From assembly GCA_020796225.1 (NCBI GenBank), contig CM036765.1:30222066-30286065 (forward strand): a DNA stretch of 64,000 nt, written 5' to 3'. Both the position numbers and the translations under genes were made by a program. Source of the stretch: Arion vulgaris. Lineage: Eukaryota > Mollusca > Gastropoda > Stylommatophora > Arionidae. This document shows positions 34,136-44,365 of this stretch, in pieces (position 1 is the stretch's first letter; every line of letters begins with the position of its first letter). Below the pieces are notes generated by a model that was not told the DNA's origin, did not search any database, and saw nothing but the letters and a program-made list of their open reading frames with translations.

Positions 34136-34764
34136 GATACTGAACCAGCCTTGTCACTTTATTTTATTTCGCCTGTGTTCCCAACTTCCAATATGAGACT
34201 GGATAATGATGCATCTAAGACGATCCTGAAATATGTTTTAAGAACTTTGAGGACTTTCCTCCTGGCAACATTGAAAAGACAATGGACTTCACCCTGGTGA
34301 AAGAGCTGAAGTTCAAGCAAGACCACGACCAACAAATAGAAAAAAAAACGTTAGACCTTACGAAAGGGTAGAATTCGAGATGTTTCCCTTAGGAAATCTC
34401 ACCACATTAAAATATTCAGCCACCAGCTTTAGTCAATATTTAATCACTGTAACCACAAAACTAATTCAATAAGCAATTATTTTTAACTATTAATGTGGAC
34501 TGAGTTCAAATTTGCAGGAGCTAAATGTCAAGGACGAAATCAGGACCAATGATCTCCTGGTTTTTTATGTTCGAGTTAACCTCATAAAAAGGCAATAATT
34601 GGGACAATTGCCAGATGACATCCTACGAATGTGGACGAGTCCAATCTGCATTACACAGTTTCCAAGCTTACCTATTTCATTTGATATTTTTAGCTCAAGA
34701 AATAAGATAGTTCATTTACTTGAAAATGACAGCAATAGATGTAAGATATTAAATTAAAAGTTTA
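34136..34764. other. Intergenic, nothing recognised
   Basis: No supported feature. Confidence 0.45.
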
Positions 34765-34900
34765 AGGTTGCTGTTGTTTGCGTTCGTTTTTATCAACCAA
34801 GTTAACCATTCTTTGTGATGAGAGTGGTCTGTGCCAAGAACGTGAGTACGTTGAGACCCCCTTGAAGCTCCTACGTCTTGTAAAACAGGCACATTCGAAT
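34765..34900 (-). mobile_element. SINE-3 3' half, decayed
   Basis: Matches the tail-side half of SINE-3 (plus: GCGTTCGTTTTTATCAACC, CCATTCTTTGTGAT, GTACGTTGAG). Confidence 0.5.
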
Positions 34901-34984
34901 TTTGGCCAAAGTGTATGCCCAACAGAACACAAATTTTTCCGTATGGACAAATAAGATTTTTACAAACAAATATCCCCACTTTAA

Positions 34985-35255
34985 AGTAGCACAGCTGGAG
35001 TTATACTGTAGCATGGTATCAGATACAGAGAGAAGAAATTATCAAAGAACACCAAAGCATGCTTTGAAGTGGGAGGCAAAGGGTTCAAGAACGAAGGGAT
35101 GCCCAAATGAAACCCTGAAACGAACTTTGCTGAAGGAGGCAAGAAATATCGGACTCGATTCCAAGGAAGAGAAGGAGCGAGTTGCCCAGAACAAAGCGGT
35201 ATAGAGAAATTACTTGCATGCCTATGTAACGTATAACGGTACGAGATAATATATT
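34985..35255 (+). pseudogene. LINE-C C-terminal fragment
   Basis: The frame encodes KHALKWEAKGSRTK, ETLKRTLLKEARNI and EKERVAQNKAV and ends at CCTATGTAACGTATAACGG, the same end as the copy at 39310-39760. Confidence 0.8.
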
Positions 35256-35342
35256 TATATATATATATATATTACAGAACATAGTGAATAATTGTTTTTT
35301 AAATTCTAGGTTTCAAGAACTAATGCAGAACAACATTTATTT

Positions 35343-36895
35343 ATTCTTCTTCTTCTGCATTCTCACTAGATTGGGATTTCAGATTCTCTACTAAAGGCAG
35401 CCGTCTGCCTCAGATTATCAGCCACGCCATACAGTTTGTCTTCTGCATTCTCACTAGATTAGGATTTCGGATTCTCTACTAAAGGCAGCCGTCTGCCTCA
35501 GATTATCAGCCACGCCATACAGTTTGTCTTCTGCATTCTCACTAGATTGGGATTTCGGATTCTCTAATAAAGGCAGCCGTCTGTCCTCAGATTATCAGCC
35601 ACGCCATACAGTTTGTCTTCTGCATTCTCACTAGATTGGGATTTCGGATTCTCTACTAAAGGCAGCCGTCTGCCTCAGATTATCAGCCACGCCATACAGT
35701 TTGTCTTCTGCATTCTCACTAGATTAGGATTTCGGATTCTCTACTAAAGGCAGCCGTCTGCCTCAGATTATCACAGCACATTCGCTGCATTACAGTTTGT
35801 CTCTTGCACTCTCACTCAGATATGCCGCATTTCTCTGATTCTCACTAATGGGATTCGTTCTCATAGCGCTCTTCTCAGATTATCAGCCACGCCATACAGT
35901 TTGTCTTCTGCTTTTCCTCTCTAGATTAGGATTTTTCTGATCTCTTGATTACTAAAGGCAGCCGTCTGCCTCAGATTATCAGCCACGCCATACAGTTTGT
36001 CTTCTGCATTCTCACTAGATTGCGATTTCGGATTTTCTACTAAAGGCAGCCGTCTGCCTCAGATTATCAGCCACGCCATACAGTTTGTCTTCTGCATTCT
36101 CACTAGATTGCGATTTCGGATTCTCTACTAAAGGCAGCCGTCTGCCTCAGATTATCAGCCACGCCATACAGTTTGTCTTCTGCATTCTCACTAGATTGGG
36201 ATTTCGGATTCTCTACTAAAGGCAGCCGTCTGCCTCAGATTATCAGCCACGCCATACAGTTTGTCTTCTGCATTCTCACTAGATTGGGATTTCGGATTCT
36301 CTACTAAAGGCAGCCGTCTGCCTCAGATTATCAACCACGCCATACAGTTTGTCTTCTGCATTCTCACTAGATTGCGATTTCGGATTCTCTACTAAAGGCA
36401 GCCGTCTGCCTCAGATTATCAACCACGCCATACAGTTTGTCTTCTGCATTCTCACTAGATTGGGATTTCGGATTCTCTACTAAAGGCAGCCGTCTGCCTC
36501 AGATTATAAGCCACGCCATACAGTTTGTCTTCTGCATTCTCACTAGATTGCGATTTCGGATTTCTACTAAAGGCAGCCGTCTGCCTCAGATTATCAGTCA
36601 CGCCATACAGTTTGTCTTCTGCATTCTCACTAGATTGGATTTCGGATTTCTATAAAGGCAGCGTCTGCCTCAGATTATCACCACGCCATACAGTTGTCTT
36701 CTGCATTCTCACTAGATTGGGATTTCGGATTCTCTAATAAAGGCAGTCGTCTGCCTCAGATTATCAACCACGCCATACAGTTGTCTTCTCACTGCATTCT
36801 CATATCTAGATATGCGATTTTCGATTTCTCTAATAAAGGCAGCCGTCTGCCTCAGATTATCACCAGCCACATTCTCACTACAGCTTCTGCCTCTT
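35343..36895. repeat. 88-bp tandem array derived from a LINE 3' end
   Basis: About 17 tandem copies of an 88-bp unit (TTCTGCATTCTCACTAGATT...CATACAGTTTGTC). On minus the unit encodes the last residues of the adjoining RNase-H LINE (VADNLRQTAAFIRESEIPI and stop). Copies at about 35770-35960 and 36590-36895 are scrambled by indels, while the rest are nearly identical. The open frames over it are repeat-derived. Confidence 0.93.
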
Positions 36896-37420
36896 AGCTT
36901 GACGCTGGTGTAAGTGGGCCACCTTTTTCTTCTCAGGTCTGCATACTGGTGGCAGTTCTGTAGGATAAGTTTTGTTGTCATACTTGCCAAGCCACAGGGG
37001 CACAGGTCGTTGGTGTCTATCTTGAATTTAGTGTACAGGTGGTGTCTCATTCTGTTGTGACCCGTCCGGAGGCGAAGTATGGCTGTCTGGTCCTTTGTGG
37101 ACAGTTCGTAATATCCATCATTCTTGTTGTGTTTGGGTGTTCTTTATCCCATTTTGCTTTGTAGTGCCCTTTGGCGATGGTTTTGCTTCTTCATAGCTAA
37201 CCAGGTTGTCATCTTGGGGCATTCCTGCTCCCTCTTTAGCCAGTCTGTCAGCATCTTCATTCCCTTTGATTTTGTAGTGTGCGGGTATCCACTGGATTAC
37301 AATCCTCTCAGACTCATGGGATAACTGGGCTAAGGTTGGCTTGAGATCACTTAGTTCTGTGTTCCTTTCAGATTTAAGTGCTGAGATAGCAGACAATGCG
37401 TCAGTCAAGAGCACTATTTT
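36896..37420 (-). pseudogene. LINE-F RNase H and C-terminal segment
   Basis: The minus frame 37414-37118 encodes the RNase H core: LLTDALSAISAL, then VIQWIPAHYKIKGNEDADRL (pattern: Trp-Ile/Val-Pro-x-His...Gly-Asn-Glu-x-Ala-Asp). The second piece (37050 downward) encodes MRHHLYTKFKIDTN, then a Cys-Pro-Cys finger region (LCPCG...ILQNC) and LRQTAAFI, running into the 88-bp array. A frameshift lies between them. Upstream RT is absent. Confidence 0.85.
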
Positions 37421-37845
37421 TCCATGTATTTGGTCAACATATATTTAATGTCTGGACTAGACTGGGAAATCGTGTGGCTAAAGTCAATCCTACATACAAT
37501 GCTTTGATTAAGAAAACCTGTAATTTCTTGACTAGTGTCAATCCTGTCATGCTTCGACTAGGACAACATTTTCTGTGACTATATTAAGTTCCATGATATT
37601 TTATCTAGAATAACAATTTATGATTTGACTAAAATCAATTTTAAGATGCTTTAGCTGTTATAATGCTACACCGATACAGTGGATACAAAGCAAAAGACCA
37701 TCTACGCTAAAGGTGAACTTCAGAAATAACAGAGGCGGTGAAAAAAACACTATTTATGAAGCGCACACAAAAGCCCGTTCTATGAATCTCGTCTTATCCT
37801 GACGCTTTAAGGCAAAACAGGATTAGAGAAAAGAAAGAAAGATCT
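37421..37845. other. Intergenic, nothing recognised
   Basis: No supported feature. Confidence 0.45.
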
Positions 37846-38098
37846 TTCGATACTTTGACTAAGATAACACCGTTGGTTCGATACTTTGACTAAGATAACA
37901 CCGTTGGTTCGATACTTTGACTAAGATAACACCGTTGGTTCGATACTTTGACTAAGATAACACCGTTGGTTCGATACTTTGACTAAGATAACACCGTTGG
38001 TCGATACTTTGATAAGATAACACCGTTGGTTTCGATACTTTGACTAAGATAACACCGTTGGTTCGATACTTTGACTAAGATAACACCGTTGGTTCGAA
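37846..38098. repeat. 31-bp tandem array in a SINE-2 head
   Basis: About eight copies of a 31-bp unit (TTCGATACTTTGACTAAGAT plus AACACCGTTGG). One copy near 37999-38025 is shortened. The last unit runs into GGTTCGAATCC, a tRNA B box, and then the SINE-2 body. The unit therefore corresponds to the anticodon-to-T-arm part of the SINE's tRNA-like head. Confidence 0.92.
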
Positions 38099-38290
38099 TC
38101 CAGACCGCACCTTTTTGCTAGCTAGTGCATTTTTTTCTGAGATCCCTAGGATTGCTGCCGGAGCTATGGAGTACGTGCTTTGTGCAATACTCTCAGAATA
38201 TGGCATGTTATTTTTGAAGAGAGAGACCGTGCCATATAAGAAACCCGTTGCAACGAAGTCAATTCATCGTCTATAGACCCTTGATATTCA
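38080..38290 (+). mobile_element. SINE-2 copy
   Basis: The B box GGTTCGAATCC (about 38088-38098) is followed by the body GAGATCCCTAGGATTG, GTGCAATACTCTCAG and ATAGACCCTTGATATTC. Shared with 39795, 47440 and 55055. Confidence 0.8.
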
Positions 38291-39309
38291 ATACGTTTTT
38301 CATAAGCAACAAATAGATATCCTCATTGCTACCACCACAATAATAGATTCACAAAACAAATGTCACTAAAACGATCATTCTCAGCGCGAAACAGCTGTAT
38401 ACGAACAACTAATAACAACACAAGTACACTTGAAATACAACATTCAACCTACCTTGAATATGTTCAGTCCCGAATCTGTCCCAATAGCCTGATCATACTA
38501 GGCATCTACCACAAAGTTTGATATTTATAAACCTACAATTCTGTATATTTTTTGTATCAAAGGTTAACAGAATTAATCGCTATAAAACATTAACCTTACA
38601 CCGGTTTTAATTGTACAATAATCTCGCCTGTAATTATACTTATATCATCGTCAACCAACGACTTTTAAACATTTATGTCTGTTAAATAATTTAAACAAAG
38701 CTTTGACCTGATCTCAAGTAAGTAGGTGGTCGTATTACATTCAAATATTTCAATTTAAAAATGTCACTATCACTACAAGAAACATCGGCTTCTATAGATC
38801 TGAAATAAATGTATTTATTTTATATGCACTTAATATTTGATACACATTTCAAATGCACGGCAAGTTAAACTAGTTTGCCAAATAAAATGAATGTGTTACC
38901 TGTAAACGTGATCATATAGGGCGTAGGCAGTTAATTACAAGATATCGACCGATATGGTTGGAGAAGGTTGGGTTACAGGTAGGTTACACCAAATGAAACT
39001 GGGACACCTGGATACAGTCATTTGACTGCTCTCAGCAGGAACGTAAATACACACACAGATTCCGGTGACACCTTTGGCTGTGTTACGTGATAGCCGATAT
39101 GAAGTTTACCGGTAATGTGGTATACCACATTTCTTTAACATATAAACTATATTTTCAGATTCAAGTGCTGACTTTTCTGAGACTAACTTGTCTGATACTC
39201 AGCAACTAACTATAATCTAGACTTCATTGTGTCAACATCTGGATTCCTAACATCTCTAAGTTCTTTATTTTTCTTTCAAATAATTTCTACAACTAACTAC
39301 GAATTTTCA
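38291..39309. other. Intergenic, nothing recognised
   Basis: 1 kb of AT-rich DNA without a supported gene or repeat. Confidence 0.45.
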
Positions 39310-39760
39310 ATTCAATTGTTGTATCAATTCTAACATATGCCAGCGAGAGTTGGAGAATAACTTAAAATATAGAACGCAAGCTGAATGTATTTGAAAAAAT
39401 AAGTCTGCGAAAAATAATAAACTTAAAAGGGGACGAATTCAGGAGAAGGGATGAAGTCAGAGAAATGTCTGGTCAACCACTAGTAACAACTGTTATAAGA
39501 AGGAGAAGATGGAGATATGTTGGGCACACCTTGAGAAGAAAAGATCAAAGAATATCAAAGCAGGCATTGAAGTGGATGCAAAGGGTTCAAGAAAGAGAGA
39601 CAACATTGGAGACTCTGAAACGAACTTTGCTAAGAGCGACAAGAAATATTAGTCTCAGTTCCATGGAGGAGATTGAGCGAGTTGCCAAGGATAGAGCGGT
39701 ATGGAGAAATTGTTTGAAGGTCCTATGTAACGTATAACGGTACGAGAGGAATTATTATGA
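39310..39760 (+). pseudogene. LINE-C C-terminal half
   Basis: Encodes ILTYASESWRIT, KISLRKIINLKGDEFRRR, WRYVGHTLRRKDQRI and ERVAKDRAVWRNCL, ending in a stop just before AACGTATAACGGTACGAG and (AATT)-like sequence. An in-frame stop follows WRIT. This is the thumb-to-tail part of a LINE RT and the longest copy of this family in the window. Confidence 0.85.
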
Positions 39761-39794
39761 CTAATTTCTACGATACTCAACAAATATATTTGTT

Positions 39795-39960
39795 CTCGAC
39801 TGCATTTGTTCAAGAGACTTCTATGATTGTTGCTGGAGCTGTGGGGATCGTGCTTTTTACAATACTCTCGGCAGGGAGGAGGGGGCCATTTCTGCGAAGA
39901 AGAACCGAGCCATATGGGGAAACCCAGGGCAATGGAGTCAACCCTTTGTCTTCATAGTTC
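39795..39960 (+). mobile_element. SINE-2 copy
   Basis: Body with CTATGATTGTTGCTGGAGC, ACAATACTCTCGGC and CCAGGGCAATGGAGTCAA. The head is replaced by LINE-adjacent sequence. Confidence 0.75.
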
Positions 39961-40019
39961 ATAAGTACGGTTCCAACTTCACTGCAACGGGTCACCCCAT
40001 AATTGCTCCGTTCCTGTGC

Positions 40020-40500
40020 CAATGAATATCACACGAAATGCTAACACCTGTGAAAAGTTTCCTGTGTGAACTAATTCCAGAATGAAACAGCCGCGTACCG
40101 TCACAAAAAGCAACCTGCACCGCATAAAATGCATATGGCCGTCGCGAATGTAGCAACACAAAACTGTTCATCACTTGAATTGCAATTCTTGTCGAAGAGG
40201 ACATCAATCACGGCAAAATCCAGCTTTCTGCACTCGCAATATAACTGCATACGGCAGATTGAGCTTGTTCGTCATAACCGCTGTCCGCCATTTTCTGAAT
40301 ACACACAACAAACGCACGTTTGACACAGCAAAAGCATTCCATGTAACAGTCACAGCTCACAGCGTTGCTCAGCACTAACTCAGTAGCTCGGCAAACGAAA
40401 CCGGAAAATACCCGACCAAACATGGCAGGAATGCGCTAGCAAAGTCGTGTTCAGAATCAAACCGTTCTGACTCTGAATGGCACTCCCGCATTCCGCCATT
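40020..40500 (-). promoter_or_regulatory. CpG-dense segment, candidate promoter or first exon
   Basis: CpG dinucleotides are visibly denser than in the surrounding AT-rich DNA. On minus, AAAATGGCGGACAGCGG (about 40294-40278) combines a good start context with the YY1-like AAATGGCGG motif often found at 5' ends of animal genes. It opens a 27-codon frame (MADSGYDEQAQ...) to TGA at about 40211. No matching downstream exon was found. A second CCGCCATT lies near 40494. Confidence 0.35.
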
Positions 40501-40554
40501 GCTGGCCAGACCCTTTGTCTTTAGATCCATTAGTACGTAAGTTCATAACCTTGC

Positions 40555-40735
40555 CCTCGTATGAGCGGAACGAGTAATCTCTGTCACTTGCTATAAACAG
40601 TAACTCTTTGCTCCTCCTGTATGAAAGAACGAGTTAATCTCTGTACTTGCATAACCTTGCTCCTCGATGAAATTGAAAGAAAACGAGTAATCTCTGTACT
40701 TGCATAACCTTGCTCCTCGTATGAAGAACGAGCTA
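40555..40735. repeat. About 47-bp imperfect tandem repeat, 3-4 copies
   Basis: Units contain CGAGTAATCTCTGTACTTGC, then ATAACCTTGCTCCTC and ATGAA. Confidence 0.8.
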
Positions 40736-40974
40736 AGTCTCTTAAAACAACTCTGAGGACACGATACAAATGTGAAGGGAACATTTACGTGTCAGATACA
40801 GAACATCTGGACAGAAGAAACCAACAGGGCAAGAGAAAAAATTTTGTAGATTTATTACAACCAATCTTTGATATGAAGATGACAGATTACCTTTCTGATC
40901 CGAGTATTGCAACAATTAACAGGAAGGTACTCTTAAAAGAGTTTGTTCAAGCATCCGATAGTGCTTTACAGTAG
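40720..40974 (+). other. Unassigned open frame, possible coding relic
   Basis: Frame open from at least 40720 to TAG at 40972-40974. The part from 40789 has complex, non-repetitive composition (FVDLLQPIFDMKMTDYLSD, then VLLKEFVQASDSALQ). It has no good ATG near its start, and its 5' side grows out of the tandem repeat. I do not recognise a family. It could be an exon or an old transposon piece. Confidence 0.25.
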
Positions 40975-41171
40975 ACAACCTGTATTCTATGTGATAGCTA
41001 CACAAAAAAGGTGTAAAATATAGTTCTACTATGGCAAATGTGACGCAATCAACGAACCAACACATCGATCAATCTGTCTTCGTCATGGTGCAACAAAGCG
41101 CAGAAAGTGACATGTTAAATCTACAACTCGAATTTCAGTAATTTTTAAATGATGAATTTCTTAGACTAGAC

Positions 41172-41330
41172 ATACACTTCTTCTTCTGCAATCAACGTCT
41201 GCTACGTTAGACTACTCTAATATGTGCCATAAACAAGACGGTACGCTTGACGTCTTCACCGGTTCCCTATAGTTTGTTCTGAAGGATTGTTCCTGTAAGC
41301 CAGATTTCCATTCTCACGCTGCTCAGACTG
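41172..41330 (-). pseudogene. LINE C-terminal fragment
   Basis: Minus copy of the segment seen at 16850-16990 and 42022-42200 (plus: CATAAACAAGACGGTAC, CCTATAGTTTGTTCTGAAG, CCAGATTTCC). Confidence 0.7.
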
Positions 41331-41718
41331 AAGACACTGAAGCTTATATAACACTGAGACAACTAATCCTCAAAATCAATTACAAGTCATGCTTAAATTG
41401 AATTAATAACTGTTCTGATCACATGGTATTGGCAGAACATAAATTTCATTAAGTATCAGAATGCAACCACAACACTTCAAATACAATTAGATTCATCTCA
41501 TTAAATAATTTTTTCCGATCCAGACACTGAGCTTTCAACTCTTCGGCTCGGTGCCATGGACATCGTAACCCTTCGGTTCGTGCCACGAACACCGTAAATC
41601 TGGGGAATCTGTGGCTTTTTCTGCCATCCGCGGATGAACCGCACACAGAGGATAGTCACCCGTAGTCCAACGCGCTACGAACACGCTGGGCAGACGGGCG
41701 ACGTTAAATAAATATAGA
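41331..41718. other. Intergenic, nothing recognised
   Basis: No supported feature. Confidence 0.4.
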
Positions 41719-41840
41719 CTTAGGTCATTAAGTACACACAAACTTAGGTCATTAAGTACCACAACTTAGGTCATTAAGTACACACAAACTTAGGTCATTA
41801 AATAAACAAGACTTAGGTCATTAAGTACACACAAACTTAG
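41719..41840. repeat. 24-bp tandem repeat, about 5 copies
   Basis: Unit ACTTAGGTCATTAAGTACAC plus ACAA, with one shortened and one variant copy. Confidence 0.9.
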
Positions 41841-42021
41841 GTCAGCATTGGGTCGCCAATAGTAAAGTTAATAACACTCTTCGCTAGTGATCACGTGCCG
41901 TGAAAATTTCGGGGTTCGAGGCCAGCAGAGCCTAAAAACAATTCTTGGATGGCACACGGTTCGGGGTGGGCTCTTCTGAGATCTTCTGGGCTACATGAGA
42001 CAGTCATCCTTTACTTGGGAT

Positions 42022-42345
42022 CTGTTTCTACGATCAACTTCTACTATGCTACTACTCCGGTATGTGTTATAAACAGAGTGGTGCACTTGAGGTCTTTACC
42101 TGTCCCCCATAGTTTGTTCTGAAGAGTTATTTCTGTTGGCCAGATTTCCATTCTGAAACTGATCAGGTTAGGCTGGGGCAGTCTTACAAGATGTGCTCTT
42201 GGGACTGCTTTAGTGCTCCACATGTGCAGCAGCCGAGTCCCTGATACCCATTTCATGGAGGTGTGCTCTGAGACCGCAGTGTCCCGTTCTAAGTCTGAAT
42301 ACTGGGGTCTGCGTTTTCTGTTTAATGTATTTATATTATTATGTT
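42022..42345 (-). pseudogene. LINE C-terminal segment
   Basis: On minus it reads RTGHCGLRAHL-like sequence near 42270, then EIWPTEITLQNKLWGTGKDL and ITHTGVVA. Same family as 16590-16990. Confidence 0.75.
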
Positions 42346-42817
42346 CTGGGTTGTATCCACCATTTGTTTTTCTCTACGTCATTTTCCTGGACTGTTTCAG
42401 GAGAGTCTAAATTACAAGTACCTTTGAAATCGGAAAAAAGATCACCTACATGGCGAGAGACACTGGTGATAAGGAAAGCAAGTCTTCGTGCAAAAATCAG
42501 AGATACCCTCAGCTGTATACATGTAGTCTGTGTGGAGACTGTAACGGGCTAGGACGAGAACCCGAATAAAAATCTTGCAAGAAACCGGATATGCTAGTCT
42601 ACAGGTCTATAGTAAACTAACTGGTACAACAAACTAACATACTCATGTGAAATTTACATACATACTCCCAACAAGTGATTAGACCAGTGGTAGGTGTAGA
42701 GCGAACGATAAGAAAGAAGAAGTAATCTACTTGTACAAAGTAATTGCTTTGTGTAGATTTTATGTTACGCGACCATTGTTTGTATGATCAAATTTCAACA
42801 CAGTTCTGTATACATGA
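42346..42817. other. Intergenic, nothing recognised
   Basis: No confident feature. A stretch near 42560-42720 faintly resembles SINE-3. Confidence 0.4.
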
Positions 42818-43000
42818 ACAGAAGAGAGTTAGGAGTTTTTTAAGAACCCCAGGGAGCACCGAAAGCCAATGAGTATGATCAATAAATAGACAGTGTGCAA
42901 GTATTGGGAGGAGTGGGGGCTGCTTCACTGTTTATTTACCTATCATATTCATTGGCTTCGGTAGCTTCCCGGGGTTCTTTAAAATGTCATTATTCTCTTC
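42818..43000. mobile_element. Foldback element with about 75-bp inverted arms
   Basis: The left arm (42818-42896: CAGAAGAGAG, then TTAAGAACCCCAGGGAGC and CCAATGAGTATGATC) and the right arm (about 42928-43000) are inverted copies around a centre of about 30 bp. A transcript would form a long imperfect hairpin. No coding capacity. A small MITE or foldback element is most likely. Confidence 0.8.
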
Positions 43001-43150
43001 TGCTTCTTCGAACGCTCCTTATCGACCACTTGTTAGCCATTCTTTTGATGTATATGTGATCCGCGCCTAAGACTGATTGCAGTCACCTCTTACGACATGC
43101 CTTGTAGGTCGCAGTGTTATTATTCTTTGCCCCCCTTACGAGCTCTGACA
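42995..43150 (-). mobile_element. SINE-3 copy, internally shortened
   Basis: Plus reads CTTCTTCGAACGCTCC, then CACCTCTTACGACATGC and TATTCTTTGCCCCCC. The middle part present in the 44105 copy is missing. Confidence 0.7.
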
Positions 43151-43194
43151 ACACACTGTCGTTATTCACTTTTTACAATATCAATGATATGTGA

Positions 43195-44003
43195 TGTATG
43201 TTATATGTGTATACATGTGTGTATGTATGTTATATGTGTATACATATGTGCATGTATGTTATATGTGTATACATGTGTGCATGTATGTTATATGTGTATA
43301 CATGTGTGTATGTATGTTATATGTGTATACATGTGTGCATGTATGTTATATGTGTATACATGTGTGCATGTATGTTATATGTGTATACATGTGTGTATGT
43401 ATGTTATATGTGTATACATTTTGTGTATGTATGTTATATGTGTATACATGTGTGCATGTATGTTATATGTGTATACATGTGTGCATGTATGTTATATGTG
43501 TATACATGTGTGCATGTATGTTATATGTGTATACATGTGTGCATGTATGTTATATGTGTATACATGTGTGCATGTATGTTATATGTGTATACTTGTGTGC
43601 ATGTATGTTATATGTGTATACATGTGTGTATGTATGTTATATGTGTATACATGTGTGCATGTATGTTATATGTGTATACCTGTGTGTATGTATGTTATAT
43701 GTGTATACATGTGTGCATGTATGTTATATTGTATACTGTGTGTATTATGTATATGTATACATGTGTATGTATGTATTGTATACATGTGTGCATGTATGTT
43801 ATATGTGTATACCTGTGTGTATGTATGTTATATGTGTATACATGTGTGCATGTATGTTATATGTATATACATGTGTGCATGTATGTTATATGTGTATACC
43901 TGTGTGCATGTATGTTATATGTGTATACATGTGTGCATGTATGTTATATGTGTATACATGTGTGTATGTATGTTATATGTGTATACATGTGTGTATGTAT
44001 GTT
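43195..44003. repeat. 29-bp minisatellite, about 28 copies
   Basis: Unit TATGTTATATGTGTATACAT plus GTGTGCATG. Because 29 is not a multiple of 3 and the unit has no plus-strand stop in any phase, all three plus frames stay open for about 280 codons and show the same Cys/Tyr/Val-rich 29-residue period. This is not a gene. Confidence 0.95.
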
Positions 44004-44104
44004 GTTTATTCTCAGATTTATAAACACAAAAAACGTATAGCATGTGTTTGAGCAAACGCTGTTTCTTAAAGAAGCTCGTATTGTCGATCTAAGCAATGAA
44101 TGCC

Positions 44105-44365
44105 GCTAGAAATCTTCTTCTTCTTCGAACGCTCCACATCAGCCAATTGTCAACCACTCTATGTGATTTGTGTGTGATCTGAGCCTAAGAGCGATTGTAC
44201 GTTGTGCCAGTTATGCGCCTACAAGTAGGCCAACACATCCGATTTCTGCGCTGCTTTTTATTTACTAGGGTAGCATCCCTAGGGCCTACATCAGTCGCCT
44301 CTTACGACATGCATTGTAGGTTGTAGTGGTACTATTCTTTCCTTCCTTGCGGGCCCCGGCACCAC
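44105..44365 (-). mobile_element. SINE-3 copy, near full-length
   Basis: Plus shows the CTTCTTCTTCTTCGAACGC tail side, then GCCTACAAGTAGGCC (a short palindrome), GTCGCCTCTTACGACATGC and GGGCCCCGGCACCACACGG. Confidence 0.75.

Noticed and set aside
35343..36897. CRISPR-like or gene-like reading of the 88-bp array
   Set aside because: There are no spacers; units abut directly. The frames are periodic copies of a LINE tail, and the genome is eukaryotic.
43097..44051. Three overlapping 280-308-codon open frames
   Set aside because: They arise from a 29-bp minisatellite without forward stops; Cys/Tyr/Val periodicity mirrors the repeat.
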